Below are positions 9,390 through 17,661 of a stretch of DNA of 64,000 nucleotides, piece after piece. The notes under the pieces were generated by a model. The model saw only the letters and a list, made by a program, of their open reading frames with translations. It was not told the origin of the DNA and made no database searches. Positions within the stretch are counted from its first letter, which is position 1; every line of letters begins with the position of its first letter. The DNA comes from JAVBNU01 sp031551265. Lineage in GTDB: Bacteria; Cyanobacteriota; Vampirovibrionia; Gastranaerophilales; Gastranaerophilaceae. The position numbers and the translations under genes are program-made. The stretch spans positions 1-64,000 of the forward strand of contig JAVBNU010000028.1 in NCBI GenBank assembly GCA_031551265.1, in the 5' to 3' direction.

Positions 9390-9492
9390 ATAGTTCGGGG
9401 GCTATGCACAAGCCTCTTCTCCTGTTTGCGCCTGGACCGTACCGTTTTGTGCCAAAGGAGCTTCACTCTCTCCGTTAAGGTCTTAAGTTGAC
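9390..9492. other. GC-richer, possibly structured spacer RNA
   Basis: The 295-base divergent spacer 9249-9543 is very AT-rich except for this stretch. On the plus strand a possible promoter (TTGATG 9354-9359, 18 bases, TATTAT 9378-9383) would start transcription near 9390. The segment can form GGGGCT/AGCCTC (9398-9416) or alternatively GCACAA/TTGTGC (9406-9411 with 9447-9452), and CTCC/GGAG pairings cross these. It lacks the conserved SRP, tmRNA and RNase P signatures. It could be an untranslated leader for the 9544 gene, a 6S-like RNA or a decayed element. Confidence 0.25.
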
Positions 9493-9543
9493 AGTAATTA
9501 CTTTTCAAATATCATGACATTAGTGAAATATTAAGGAAAATTT

Positions 9544-10356
9544 ATGTTTAATTATATAAAAAATGCTTTTACTGTGACGAAAAATAACTTTGTTCTTGTA
9601 TCGCAATTCGTGCTGGTTTTCCTTTCAATAGAAATTATCGGAGTTGTTATACTCCTTAAGGCGCCAATGAATTATATGGTGACATTAATTGCCGGTATTG
9701 CTTTGTTTATGCTCTCAGTTGCTCTTTTTTCGGGCTGGCTGAATATGATAAAAAACGCTGTCGAAAACCACAAAAAAGACACCAGCGACAAGGCTGATAT
9801 TTACCTTTTAACGTCACATTTTTTTCCCGGTGTAAGTGAGTATTTTTTGCCTAATTTATTGTTGTCTTTTGTGTATTTTATTTTGTTTGTAGTGATTGCA
9901 ATTATTATTTTTAATGTGCTTATCCACGTTAAACCTGCATTGTCGATGAACATGGCTGATATTGCAGAGATTAGAAACACATTGATGAACCTCAAACAAT
10001 TTACGCCCGAGATTTTGACTGCGAAGATGAAAGTATTTTTATTTTGGACAGGACTGGTTAACGCTTTTCATTGGATTTATATGTATATAATGATGTTTTC
10101 GTACGCGTCTGAATATAGTAAAAAAACATTCAAGGTGTTTTCAGTTATTTGGGATACAATCAAATTTGTTTTTAAAAACTTCGCTAAAGTATTGATTATA
10201 TTTGCGCTTTTGTCACTTGTATATTTGGCTTTGTCACTGCTTTCTCTAAAACTTTCACAAAACATAATTCTAAATATAATAGGCTTATTTTTAATGGGTT
10301 TTTATATGACTTTTTACGTAACTTTGGTGTTTTTGTTTTATGGTGAAAAAGCATAG
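9544..10356 (+). CDS. Polytopic membrane protein, function unknown
   Basis: A 270-residue, strongly hydrophobic protein with about six predicted transmembrane helices: roughly residues 17-38, 40-62, 103-128, 160-180, 212-236 and 240-265. A short polar loop near residues 70-85 (KNAVENHKKDTSDKAD) separates the second and third. No family recognised and no catalytic motif seen. AAGGA lies 7 bases before the ATG. The 3' end overlaps miaA by 17 bases, so the two are coupled, but nothing links their functions. Confidence 0.75.
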   Translation: MFNYIKNAFTVTKNNFVLVSQFVLVFLSIEIIGVVILLKAPMNYMVTLIAGIALFMLSVALFSGWLNMIKNAVENHKKDTSDKADIYLLTSHFFPGVSEYFLPNLLLSFVYFILFVVIAIIIFNVLIHVKPALSMNMADIAEIRNTLMNLKQFTPEILTAKMKVFLFWTGLVNAFHWIYMYIMMFSYASEYSKKTFKVFSVIWDTIKFVFKNFAKVLIIFALLSLVYLALSLLSLKLSQNIILNIIGLFLMGFYMTFYVTLVFLFYGEKA

Positions 10357-11212
10357 AGTTATAGCAATAGTCGGGCCGACGGCAAGTGGTAAAACTAAGC
10401 TTGCCATTGATTTAGCGCACAAAAACAACGGCGAAATAATTTCAGCCGACTCACGAATGGTATATAAATATTTCGATATTGCAACGGCAAAACCAACACT
10501 GGCAGAGCGTGATGGGGTGCCTCACTATCTGATTGATATTTTGGAGCCCGAGGAAGATTATTCGGTCGCTAATTTTGTCGATGTGACAAAAGAACTTATT
10601 GAAAATATATCTGAACGCGGTAAATTACCGATAATCGTTGGCGGCACAGGGCTGTATTTTAAGGTTTTGTTAGGAAATTATAATTTGCCGCGGGTCGCGG
10701 CTAATGCAGAGCTACGCGAGGAATTGGAGAATCTTGCAGCGTCTCAGGGCGTGGAAAAAGTACACGAAATTTTGCAGAAGCTGGATAATGAAGCGGCCAA
10801 ACGTATTCATCCAAACAATCTCGTGCGTGTTATACGCTCAATTGAAATCATTGAGGCTGCGAAAAAACCATTAGCTGAGATTGCAACTAAGGGTGATGTT
10901 TCAGATTATGATATTGAATGGATAGGCCTGAATACCACTGAACGTTCAGTTTTATACGAGCGTATTAATCGACGCGTCGATGAAATGCTTGAGCGCGGCT
11001 TAATTGATGAGGCAAAAACACTTTATGAAAAGTACGGAAAAATTTCGTCTTTAATGAATACAATCGGCTATCAGGAATTGCTGCCATATTTTGACAACGA
11101 GGTAAGTTTGGATGATGCCGTTGATTCAATCAAACAAAACACGCGACGTTACGCGAAGCGCCAATTGAGTTTGTTCTTAGCTAACCCCGACATAAACTGG
11201 CGTGATTTATGA
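10340..11212 (+). CDS. miaA: tRNA dimethylallyltransferase MiaA
   Basis: MiaA adds a dimethylallyl group to N6 of A37 in tRNAs that read UNN codons. The P-loop is GPTASGKTKLA near residues 12-22, followed by the substrate motifs ISADSRMVYKYFDIATAKP and VPHYLIDILEPEEDYSVANF, and IIVGGTGLYFK near residue 100. The region around NTIGYQELLPY near residue 240 and the basic QNTRRYAKRQLSLF tail are typical. Length of 290 is slightly short but normal. It starts inside the preceding membrane-protein gene. A 29-base piece of its 3' end is repeated 1.2 kb downstream at 12369. Confidence 0.96.
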   Translation: MVKKHRVIAIVGPTASGKTKLAIDLAHKNNGEIISADSRMVYKYFDIATAKPTLAERDGVPHYLIDILEPEEDYSVANFVDVTKELIENISERGKLPIIVGGTGLYFKVLLGNYNLPRVAANAELREELENLAASQGVEKVHEILQKLDNEAAKRIHPNNLVRVIRSIEIIEAAKKPLAEIATKGDVSDYDIEWIGLNTTERSVLYERINRRVDEMLERGLIDEAKTLYEKYGKISSLMNTIGYQELLPYFDNEVSLDDAVDSIKQNTRRYAKRQLSLFLANPDINWRDL

Positions 11213-11214
11213 TT

Positions 11215-12297
11215 TTATTTATTACCTTGTAGCTGTTCCAATTCTTTAATTGTTTTATCAAGATATTCTTTGTCGGATCTTGAGCTGGAATGTGCCCATT
11301 CTTGTTTGTCTGCACGTTCTTTGAACTCCTTAATAGCTTCTTTTAATCTTGAAACTTCTGCTGAATCGTTTGGTTGGGGGCTTGTAAGAGCTCCAATGTA
11401 TTCCGCACGTTCTTTTTTGCTTTCTTCGCTTCTTATGAAGGGTTCGAGTCTTGAGTCAATGAAGTTTATTCGATTTCCCGCATCAGCCTCTTTTTCGGAT
11501 AAACCTGCTTTTTGTCGGATACTTCCCATTTCATTTTTGAGTTTATTCACTTCAAGCCAGGCTTCTTTTTGATCTGCTGCAGATTTTAAGTAATTTTCAT
11601 TGCTTCCCATATAATTCTTGAGGAAATCTTTAAGCTCTGTTCTGGTTTTTTCATCATATTGATCGCTGCCGATGATATCGTTTAGCTTTTTTACTTCAGC
11701 ATCTCTGTCTTTTTTACCTTTTACGTACCGTGCATCATTATCAACATCATCAAGACTTTCGTAATTTGGATCATATTGTGTGGTAGCAGTTGCTCTAGAT
11801 TTGGTCTCAGATATTATTTTATTAATTGATTCTTTGAGTTCTTCCTTATTTTCAGTGAAAATTCCTAGGTTTTTAACCGAAGATCCAGCATTATAAAATT
11901 TGTCCGAAACAGCCTCAATTCTGTCACTTGCTTCAAAAAATCTGCTTTTGGCATCTTGGAGCTTTTTGGCAATTTCAGTTTCTTCTTTTGCCTCAACAGG
12001 ACTTTTTTGGGCATCAATTTTGGGTTGTTCAGCCGCGGTTCGTTTATCCCAGTGTCTTATATATTCATTTGCTGAAAATAGCAGATCATCACTTCCCTTG
12101 TACTCTTCTCTTTTTTGAGGTTGAGGTGTGGATTTTTGGTCGTTACTTTTGCTTATTTCAAGCCCAAGTTCTTCATTATCATACTTTTGCTCCCTATTAA
12201 ATACATTTATATTTTTTTTTGCGGTTGCTGAAGCTGCAGGTGCAGAATCATTTTTTTGTTCAGGTTTACGCGTTATTTTATCCGAATCTATTTGCAT
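11215..12297 (-). CDS. Charged coiled-coil protein, function unknown
   Basis: About 360 residues, rich in Lys, Glu, Asp and Ser, with long predicted helices and coiled coil over the C-terminal two thirds (for example KKLNDIIGSDQYDEKTRTEL and SRLKEAIKEFKERADKQEWA). No membrane segment or signal peptide. The ATG at 12297 (MQIDSDKITRKP) is chosen because GGAG sits 5 bases upstream; a longer frame begins at 12324. Its stop is 2 bases from the miaA stop, converging. The gene is bracketed by two copies of a 29-base sequence from the miaA 3' end, which suggests it arrived by insertion. No function can be assigned. Confidence 0.7.
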   Translation of the reverse strand: MQIDSDKITRKPEQKNDSAPAASATAKKNINVFNREQKYDNEELGLEISKSNDQKSTPQPQKREEYKGSDDLLFSANEYIRHWDKRTAAEQPKIDAQKSPVEAKEETEIAKKLQDAKSRFFEASDRIEAVSDKFYNAGSSVKNLGIFTENKEELKESINKIISETKSRATATTQYDPNYESLDDVDNDARYVKGKKDRDAEVKKLNDIIGSDQYDEKTRTELKDFLKNYMGSNENYLKSAADQKEAWLEVNKLKNEMGSIRQKAGLSEKEADAGNRINFIDSRLEPFIRSEESKKERAEYIGALTSPQPNDSAEVSRLKEAIKEFKERADKQEWAHSSSRSDKEYLDKTIKELEQLQGNK

Positions 12298-12324
12298 ATT
12301 CTCTCCTCTGATTTTCATAAACAA

Positions 12325-12752
12325 TTACATATAATAATAAAAACAAATGTGGTAAAAAAATTGCCTTTTTCTTAGCTAACCCCGACATAAAGTGGCGCGT
12401 ACCGCAATAATTTTTAGTTTTCGGCTTCTGTGTCATCCTTGTTTCTATAAATACACATCGTATTCAAACTTTAAGTGCACTGTCACCCAGCAGGTCCAGG
12501 CATGCAATATATGTTCAAATCGTTGATGTGCGGGGTCTTTCCGGTGTGGAATCTCACGTTGGTAAGATACACTTGTACAAGTATCCTGAGATGTATGGCT
12601 CTTGCATCGCCTACATCTCAAGCCCGCACACAAACGCGTTGATATATATACTATGATTGGCGCTGCGGTATGACGTGAAAATTAAAACCAATAGTAAAGT
12701 GGCGCGTACTGCAATAGTGTATAAAAAATATCTACGTAAAATATAATTTTTT
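12325..12752. other. Long spacer without a supportable gene
   Basis: This spacer begins with a copy of the miaA 3' end (12369-12397). It then runs through GC-richer sequence whose frames are short, lack ribosome-binding sites and resemble nothing I know. 'agtggcgcgtac-gcaata' recurs at 12391-12407 and near 12699-12716, so the intervening ~300 bases may be a small insertion or duplication. I see no RNA gene in it. Confidence 0.4.
12369..12397 (+). repeat. Duplicate of the 3' end of miaA
   Basis: The 29 bases match 11174-11202, inside the end of miaA, at 28 positions (one C/G difference). Both copies are in the same orientation and flank the coiled-coil gene 11215-12297. Confidence 0.8.
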
Positions 12753-12781
12753 TTGTAAAACAAAATTTTCGGTGATATAAT
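12753..12781 (+). promoter_or_regulatory. Promoter of the sensor kinase gene, leaderless
   Basis: TTGTAA (12753-12758), 17 bases, TATAAT (12776-12781), then six bases and ATG 12788. No Shine-Dalgarno fits between them. Confidence 0.7.
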
Positions 12782-12787
12782 TTTACT

Positions 12788-14614
12788 ATGAAGATAAAAA
12801 CGCAGAATTTATTGATAATATTAGGTTTTTTTATTAGTACGTTTTTAATCGTGGCGATTACATTTGTCGCTGTTGTTAATATAAAGGATAAGTTGGAAAA
12901 TACGTACGCCGAGTTTGGTAAAATCCTCTCGAAAACGCTTGCTGTTGAGAGTATGGAAATTATCAAAGATATGCCGGAGTTTGAACAAACACGTGCATTG
13001 CGTACAAAAACCAAATCAATCTTAACAGGCAACACGGATATTTCGTTGATTGAGTATTTTGATAAGGCAGGGAATTTGAAATATTCAAGCAAAGAGGATT
13101 TCCCCGAGCGCGCCGAAACTTCTAAGGTAAACGTAAGCGCTCCGTTGATTATTGATGATGATTTTACAGGCCATAAAGCTGTAATCGGCTCGTTGAATAT
13201 CGGACTTTCCAATGATGGGATTGATGTCGTTTCCAAAACCACGAAAACCTCACTTTTCGTAATTATATTCATTACGTGGGGTATTTATATAGCTGTTATT
13301 CTACTGAATTCATATTTAATCACGCGCGAGTTGAACATCCTGCACGCAGGTGTAAAAAAGATTTCAACCGGCCAATTCGGGTACAAAATTGACAATGTAC
13401 CTGTGAACGGCGAGATAAAAGAATTGTTCAATGCATTCAACGATATGTCATCAAGGCTGCATCAATACGAAGAAAAAAGCGTTGATCAGCTGACGATTGA
13501 GCGCAACAAATTCGAAGCGGTTCTTATGAGTATTGCTAACGGTGTTGTTGTGTGTGACAACTATGATAATGTCGTACTTATAAATAACGCTGCTCAAAAA
13601 ATGCTGGAGGTTGAGGTTGGCCAAATCCTTAACTCCAAAATCCAACAGTATTGTGATACTAACGGCGAACTTTGTTTTAAAGATAAAATCGAGCAGTTCA
13701 AAGACACACCACTTGACGTTATGGAGACGAAGCCGCTTGAGTTTAATATCGAAATCGACAAAACTATAATCAAAGCAGTGATATCTCCGATGTTCTCGAA
13801 AAAACATGAATATGTCGGCTACATTATAATTTTGATTAATGTTACTAAAGAAGTTGAGATTGACAAACTTAAAAACGACTTTATCTCAAACGTCAGCCAC
13901 GAGCTGCGCACGCCTGTAACCGTTTTGCGTACGTATATTGATACGCTGCATAACCACGCCAGCAACTTTGATAATGATACAAAGGCCGAGTTCATGAGTG
14001 TTATCAACACGGAGGCCGATCGCCTGCACAAAATGGTTAATGAGATTCTTGATTTTTCGCGTCTTGAGTCGACTAATGTTAAATTCGAAAAAGTTAAAGT
14101 TGATGTTACACACTTGATTGAAAATTCGATACAAGCTCTCGAGCCGTTGGCGAAAGAGAAACATATTTCGTTCTCTGTCATAAAAGAGCCTGAGTTGCCT
14201 CATGTTGTGCTGAATATTGAAAGTATTGAGAGTGTTCTGAAGAATCTTATGTCTAACGCAATAAAATATTCTCATCACGATGGTAAAATTAAAATCCGTG
14301 CTGAGGTTGCTAAAGATTCAAGATTTGTCGAAATTAATGTCGAGGACAGCGGTATCGGTATCCCTGTTGAGTATCATAAAAAGATTTTTGACAGATTTTT
14401 CCGCGTTGAGAACGACACGCACACAATCAAAGGCACCGGCTTAGGCCTGCATTTGGTTAAAGTCGCGATCGAGCACCACCACAAAGGTGAGGTTTTTGTT
14501 CACTCCTCAGCCGGCGAGGGTTCTACGTTTGGTTTCAGAATCCCTATAGTTCCACCAATGGAAGAAGAGCCTGAATACCCCACAGGCGCGATACAGAGTT
14601 CTGCACAATCGTAA
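12788..14614 (+). CDS. Membrane sensor histidine kinase (WalK/PhoR-like)
   Basis: A 608-residue kinase. Transmembrane helices lie at about 8-30 and 152-175 and enclose a 120-residue extracytoplasmic domain. HAMP follows at about 176-230, a PAS domain at about 240-355, HisKA with phosphoacceptor His371 in NVSHELRTPVTV, and HATPase with the N box NLMSNAIKYS, G1 DSGIGI and G2 GTGLGL. The architecture is that of WalK/VicK, PhoR and cyanobacterial NblS-type kinases. No response regulator gene is adjacent, so it is an orphan here. The start codon is six bases after a TATAAT box, so the mRNA is probably leaderless. Confidence 0.92.
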   Translation: MKIKTQNLLIILGFFISTFLIVAITFVAVVNIKDKLENTYAEFGKILSKTLAVESMEIIKDMPEFEQTRALRTKTKSILTGNTDISLIEYFDKAGNLKYSSKEDFPERAETSKVNVSAPLIIDDDFTGHKAVIGSLNIGLSNDGIDVVSKTTKTSLFVIIFITWGIYIAVILLNSYLITRELNILHAGVKKISTGQFGYKIDNVPVNGEIKELFNAFNDMSSRLHQYEEKSVDQLTIERNKFEAVLMSIANGVVVCDNYDNVVLINNAAQKMLEVEVGQILNSKIQQYCDTNGELCFKDKIEQFKDTPLDVMETKPLEFNIEIDKTIIKAVISPMFSKKHEYVGYIIILINVTKEVEIDKLKNDFISNVSHELRTPVTVLRTYIDTLHNHASNFDNDTKAEFMSVINTEADRLHKMVNEILDFSRLESTNVKFEKVKVDVTHLIENSIQALEPLAKEKHISFSVIKEPELPHVVLNIESIESVLKNLMSNAIKYSHHDGKIKIRAEVAKDSRFVEINVEDSGIGIPVEYHKKIFDRFFRVENDTHTIKGTGLGLHLVKVAIEHHHKGEVFVHSSAGEGSTFGFRIPIVPPMEEEPEYPTGAIQSSAQS

Positions 14615-14638
14615 TTTTTTTCAGTAGCAATTTTTCCT

Positions 14639-15709
14639 ATGTTTGGTTTTAATTCATGTATGATAAAACCAGTTAGTTTTTTTGATACAAAAAATATTTC
14701 AATACCTGCTCACAAGCAAGCTTTTAGGCTGCCTTCAATGCAATTGAATTGCGATGTAGTTTCATTCACTGCTGCAAAGCCTTTTGAGCCTATAAAATTT
14801 GAAGAGGCTCAAACACTGAGAGAAGCTGTTTATTACGCGCACGAAAAATTTGATGTGGATTGTTTTTCGGTATCATTAAAAGACGAAAGATATGACTTGC
14901 CCTTTAAAGAGGGTGATTTAGAGATTTTAAACTATATAAATGAGGCATTAACAGAAGCGTATAACAGAACTAAAGGTAAAATTAAATTGCCTGCGCTAAT
15001 CGCATTAGATGAAAATCTGACTGTTCAAGGAGAAGTTGTACATGCGGCTATGTTTCCTAAAATAACTGAGCTTAAGGGAAAAACACGGTTAAGTGCAGGA
15101 ATGTTGTTTGCTCGTGATAACATAGATAGCTTTAAGAAAGAATTACGTGATAGAATCGGGTATTTTGTGCAAAATAAATTATTTACGTCAGATGACGAAA
15201 AATGCACACTAGTACCACAGTTTTCTAATAGTGCAGATTTCGATAATAAAGCAAAAAAAATAGGTGATTTTTTTGTTAATTCTGATAACGCAAAACTAAA
15301 AGATGTGCTTGAGTTGTTATATTTTTCTGAGAGCGTGGACAAAAGTTTAATGGTTGCGCTAAAAAATGGTTTGAGTGCAAATGCTAAAGTTAAAATAAAC
15401 ATTCCTAAAACCAGTGCTTTTGATTTAATTTTCCACGAACTTGGTCACTTACAACACGCAGACTGTATGGGCTATTTCCCGTTTATGACACTTAAAACTA
15501 AAAATATTGTGCAGGAATTTGTAAATAATCCAAAAAAACAAATGCTTGCCTCAAATGTTCGAGATTATTCTAATAAATCTCCCATAGAATTTGTGGCTGA
15601 TGTATATGCAGGCCTGTTAAACGGGTGGGAATTTTCTGAGGGAGTGATGAAACTCTATAAGGAATATGGTGGCCCGATTCCCGAGGTTCATCTCGCTATA
15701 CAACCATAA
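14639..15709 (+). CDS. Putative zinc metallopeptidase-like protein (HExxH)
   Basis: 356 residues of unknown family. The sequence FHELGHLQHAD near residue 265 contains HELGH, the HExxH zinc-binding signature, and EFVADVYAGLLNG about 55 residues later could give the third ligand, as in gluzincins. No classical signal peptide. The N-terminal ~50 residues are low-complexity and end in DVVSFTAAKP, which resembles the leader motif of other proteins here (ISFSAEKK in PurN). No strong ribosome-binding site is seen for ATG 14639 or for the alternative ATG at 14660 (MIKPVSFF). It lies 24 bases after the kinase gene and may share its transcript. Peptidase activity is inferred from motif only. Confidence 0.65.
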   Translation: MFGFNSCMIKPVSFFDTKNISIPAHKQAFRLPSMQLNCDVVSFTAAKPFEPIKFEEAQTLREAVYYAHEKFDVDCFSVSLKDERYDLPFKEGDLEILNYINEALTEAYNRTKGKIKLPALIALDENLTVQGEVVHAAMFPKITELKGKTRLSAGMLFARDNIDSFKKELRDRIGYFVQNKLFTSDDEKCTLVPQFSNSADFDNKAKKIGDFFVNSDNAKLKDVLELLYFSESVDKSLMVALKNGLSANAKVKINIPKTSAFDLIFHELGHLQHADCMGYFPFMTLKTKNIVQEFVNNPKKQMLASNVRDYSNKSPIEFVADVYAGLLNGWEFSEGVMKLYKEYGGPIPEVHLAIQP

Positions 15710-15800
15710 TCATCTTTGCGCTGCAATTGGAGAATGATTATTAAAATTGTTGCAGCAAAAAAATTTTGGACGGGTTAAGGCATCCCAATATCTTGTTTTC

Positions 15801-15817
15801 GGTGCGTAAGACGCACC
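15801..15817. repeat. Hairpin repeat, module A (ggtgcgt...acgcacc)
   Basis: GGTGCGT-AAG-ACGCACC, a perfect 7-base stem. The same stem recurs at 19385, 21885, 36259 and 44420. Confidence 0.75.
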
Positions 15818-15822
15818 AAATC

Positions 15823-15981
15823 TTAGTTGGTCTCTTTTTTATATTTTTTGATTGTCAATATATCTTTCTCGACGATTAGCTCAACTTCATCAAGAACAGG
15901 GTTAACTTTTAATAATTCCAAAATCGACAACGGAATAACCAAACCCCAACTGCTGCCCATTGACCTTAATTTTTTGTGCAT
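15823..15981 (-). CDS. AbrB/MazE-like small DNA-binding protein
   Basis: 52 residues from the ATG at 15981, chosen because TGGAG lies 6 bases upstream; the longer frame from 16023 lacks one. The sequence MHKKLRSMGSSWGLVIPLSI and the rest (a run of Val, Glu, Leu and an ending LTIKKYKKETN) fit the swapped-hairpin AbrB/MazE/SpoVT fold, which binds DNA as a dimer. This could be an antitoxin or a transition-state regulator. No toxin gene is adjacent: the divergent neighbour at 16080 encodes an unknown 70-residue protein, which it may regulate. Confidence 0.7.
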   Translation of the reverse strand: MHKKLRSMGSSWGLVIPLSILELLKVNPVLDEVELIVEKDILTIKKYKKETN

Positions 15982-16027
15982 AATTTCTCCAAATGTTAAT
16001 TCACATATACACATTATAAACATTTTG

Positions 16028-16057
16028 TTGACACATTGATGTCTACTATGCTACCAT
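16028..16057 (+). promoter_or_regulatory. Promoter of the 16080 small gene
   Basis: TTGACA (16028-16033), 18 bases, TACCAT (16052-16057). The ribosome-binding site AAAGGAG lies 4 bases before ATG 16080, so this gene uses a normal short leader. GACA/TGTC half-sites flank the -35 box. Confidence 0.55.
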
Positions 16058-16079
16058 TTTAATGACATAAAGGAGCAAT

Positions 16080-16292
16080 ATGAAATTAATAACCCAAAAC
16101 GACGCAGGACTATACGAGCTCACAGAAGAAGTTTATAACGAGATAAACACTGCTGTTAGCAGCATCGAAGATTTAATAGAAATTATATGCTCTTACTGTG
16201 AGCACCATGCTGACTATCACAAAATTAATCGCATATTGACGCTGGTTCTTTATCTCAAGTTGGAATGCGAAAAAATTTCTGACAAATTTTAA
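16080..16292 (+). CDS. 70-residue acidic helical protein, member of a local small family
   Basis: No known family recognised. The protein aligns without gaps over all 70 residues with the product of 57974-58186, with about 32 identical positions by eye, including the shared ends EYLKLEYEKIS-QKF and LYLKLECEKIS-DKF. Its last 51 residues also align without gaps, more weakly, to the 57-residue product at 29038. Predicted mostly helical, acidic and cytoplasmic; cysteines at 37, 40 and 63. AAAGGAG precedes the ATG. It is divergent from the AbrB-like gene. Small helical proteins like this often bind a partner protein or act as regulators, but no role can be assigned. Confidence 0.75.
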   Translation: MKLITQNDAGLYELTEEVYNEINTAVSSIEDLIEIICSYCEHHADYHKINRILTLVLYLKLECEKISDKF

Positions 16293-16361
16293 AAATAGAA
16301 ATGTTTGACACTACATGGGGCGCTACACTACGCTTTTTTTGTCAAAGCACCACCCTACTTT

Positions 16362-17564
16362 CTAGATATATTTAGCAATAATATCTTGAGGTGGTTCCCA
16401 TTTGTCACGTTTCGTAATTTTGCCTAAAGCGTTTAATATTTCATCGGGTTTAATATCGCGGCGATTTGTATTTTCAGAGCTAAACAATATTTTAATTATA
16501 GGTACAACTAAAATTTGATTTTTAAAATTTACGGCTTTAAAGATTGAGGCAATACTACTCGAATCAAATGCGTAACTGCCATCTTTATTTTTTGAATCAA
16601 TTAATGCACCCATCAAATTGTTGGCTATAGAATTATTATATTTATGAATATTCATCATGCAGAGTCTAATATCTCTATCATTGAATCTTGGCTTGCTGTC
16701 TTTGCCTCTTGCGTCGACTAATATTTTTGTTAAATCGACAACAATATCTTCGTTAAAATCATTGACGTTGCTCAAATTATTGCGAATATTTGCCGCATTA
16801 AATCTAAATTTACCGTCTTTGTCTTTTGCGTCCAACAAGACGTTTAATAGGTTTATTGCAGTCGTAGCATATTGGGGAGCAATATTTTCTAAAATTGAGT
16901 TTTTCTCCTCCATATTGAATCTGGGATTACCAAACTCATTTCTAGCTTTATCTAAAAGAGCTTTGGTTTTAGGGGTTGCGTCTTTATCATGCGTACTCAT
17001 AGACATAAGTTTGTCTATATCACCCTGCACTCTTTGTCCAAACCAGGAGTCCATAGCTGTAAGTACTGCGGCTCTTTGTAATCCCGAAACACCTGTCCAT
17101 CCATCAGTAGCGAATGACACTCTGATAGTAAAGGTGTCGTATTTATAAATTCCATCAGGCCTTTTTTCATCCAACAATCGGTCAAGTGTCTCAACTACAT
17201 ATTTTTGATCAGTTTTACTGATAGTTTCTAAAATTGCTAATACTTGCTTGCCGTTAAACCTATGTTTTTTTTCACTGGCATCTCTTGCATTGACCAGCAT
17301 TTTGATTACACTCGGCATAACTACATCTTCACCTTCATTTGGGCTTTCACATTCAAGATATTCCATAATAATGGCCTTTTCTCGGGCTTCAAAACGTCCG
17401 AGCATTGCCTCTATGCGTTTAAATTGTTCATTATTGCCGGCAGAATTGCCAAACGTAATTTGAGAGACAAAACTGTCTTTTGGCATAGCTTTATTGCTAA
17501 GATTTGGCATACCGAAAGCTGCTTTCGAAGCTATTAAAATACTATTTATAGAGTTTACACGCAT
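16362..17564 (-). CDS. Helical-repeat protein with Phe-Gly leader
   Basis: 400 residues of unknown family. The N-terminus MRVNSINSILIASKAAFG matches the leader pattern seen in other small proteins here, and a second motif follows at SQITFGNS. After about residue 75 the protein is built of six repeats of roughly 45-55 residues, each marked by a loop such as LLDAKDKDGKFRFN, LVDARGKDSKPRFN, LIDSKNKDGSYAFD or LVNARDASEKKHRFN. These look like two-helix units forming a solenoid, so it is probably a binding protein. AAGGA lies 8 bases before the ATG. Single transcription unit; neighbours unrelated. Confidence 0.75.
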   Translation of the reverse strand: MRVNSINSILIASKAAFGMPNLSNKAMPKDSFVSQITFGNSAGNNEQFKRIEAMLGRFEAREKAIIMEYLECESPNEGEDVVMPSVIKMLVNARDASEKKHRFNGKQVLAILETISKTDQKYVVETLDRLLDEKRPDGIYKYDTFTIRVSFATDGWTGVSGLQRAAVLTAMDSWFGQRVQGDIDKLMSMSTHDKDATPKTKALLDKARNEFGNPRFNMEEKNSILENIAPQYATTAINLLNVLLDAKDKDGKFRFNAANIRNNLSNVNDFNEDIVVDLTKILVDARGKDSKPRFNDRDIRLCMMNIHKYNNSIANNLMGALIDSKNKDGSYAFDSSSIASIFKAVNFKNQILVVPIIKILFSSENTNRRDIKPDEILNALGKITKRDKWEPPQDIIAKYI

Positions 17565-17661
17565 TTTCTCATTCCTTAAAATAATTCCCGTCTGATTATT
17601 TTAAAACAAAACATAAAAAAATTTGCTAGTAAAAACTATAATATTTACAATTCCTCATAAA

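Noticed and set aside
9390..9492. SRP RNA, tmRNA or glycine riboswitch
   Set aside because: The SRP GGUCAGG/GGAAG loop, tmRNA ends and glycine-aptamer core sequences are absent, so only an unspecified structured RNA is proposed.
12445..12633. 62-codon minus-strand frame in the long spacer
   Set aside because: No start signal, unusual Cys/His-rich composition and no resemblance to any protein; treated as spacer.
12682..13272. 196-codon minus-strand frame
   Set aside because: Mostly antiparallel to the sensor-kinase gene, whose domains are unmistakable.
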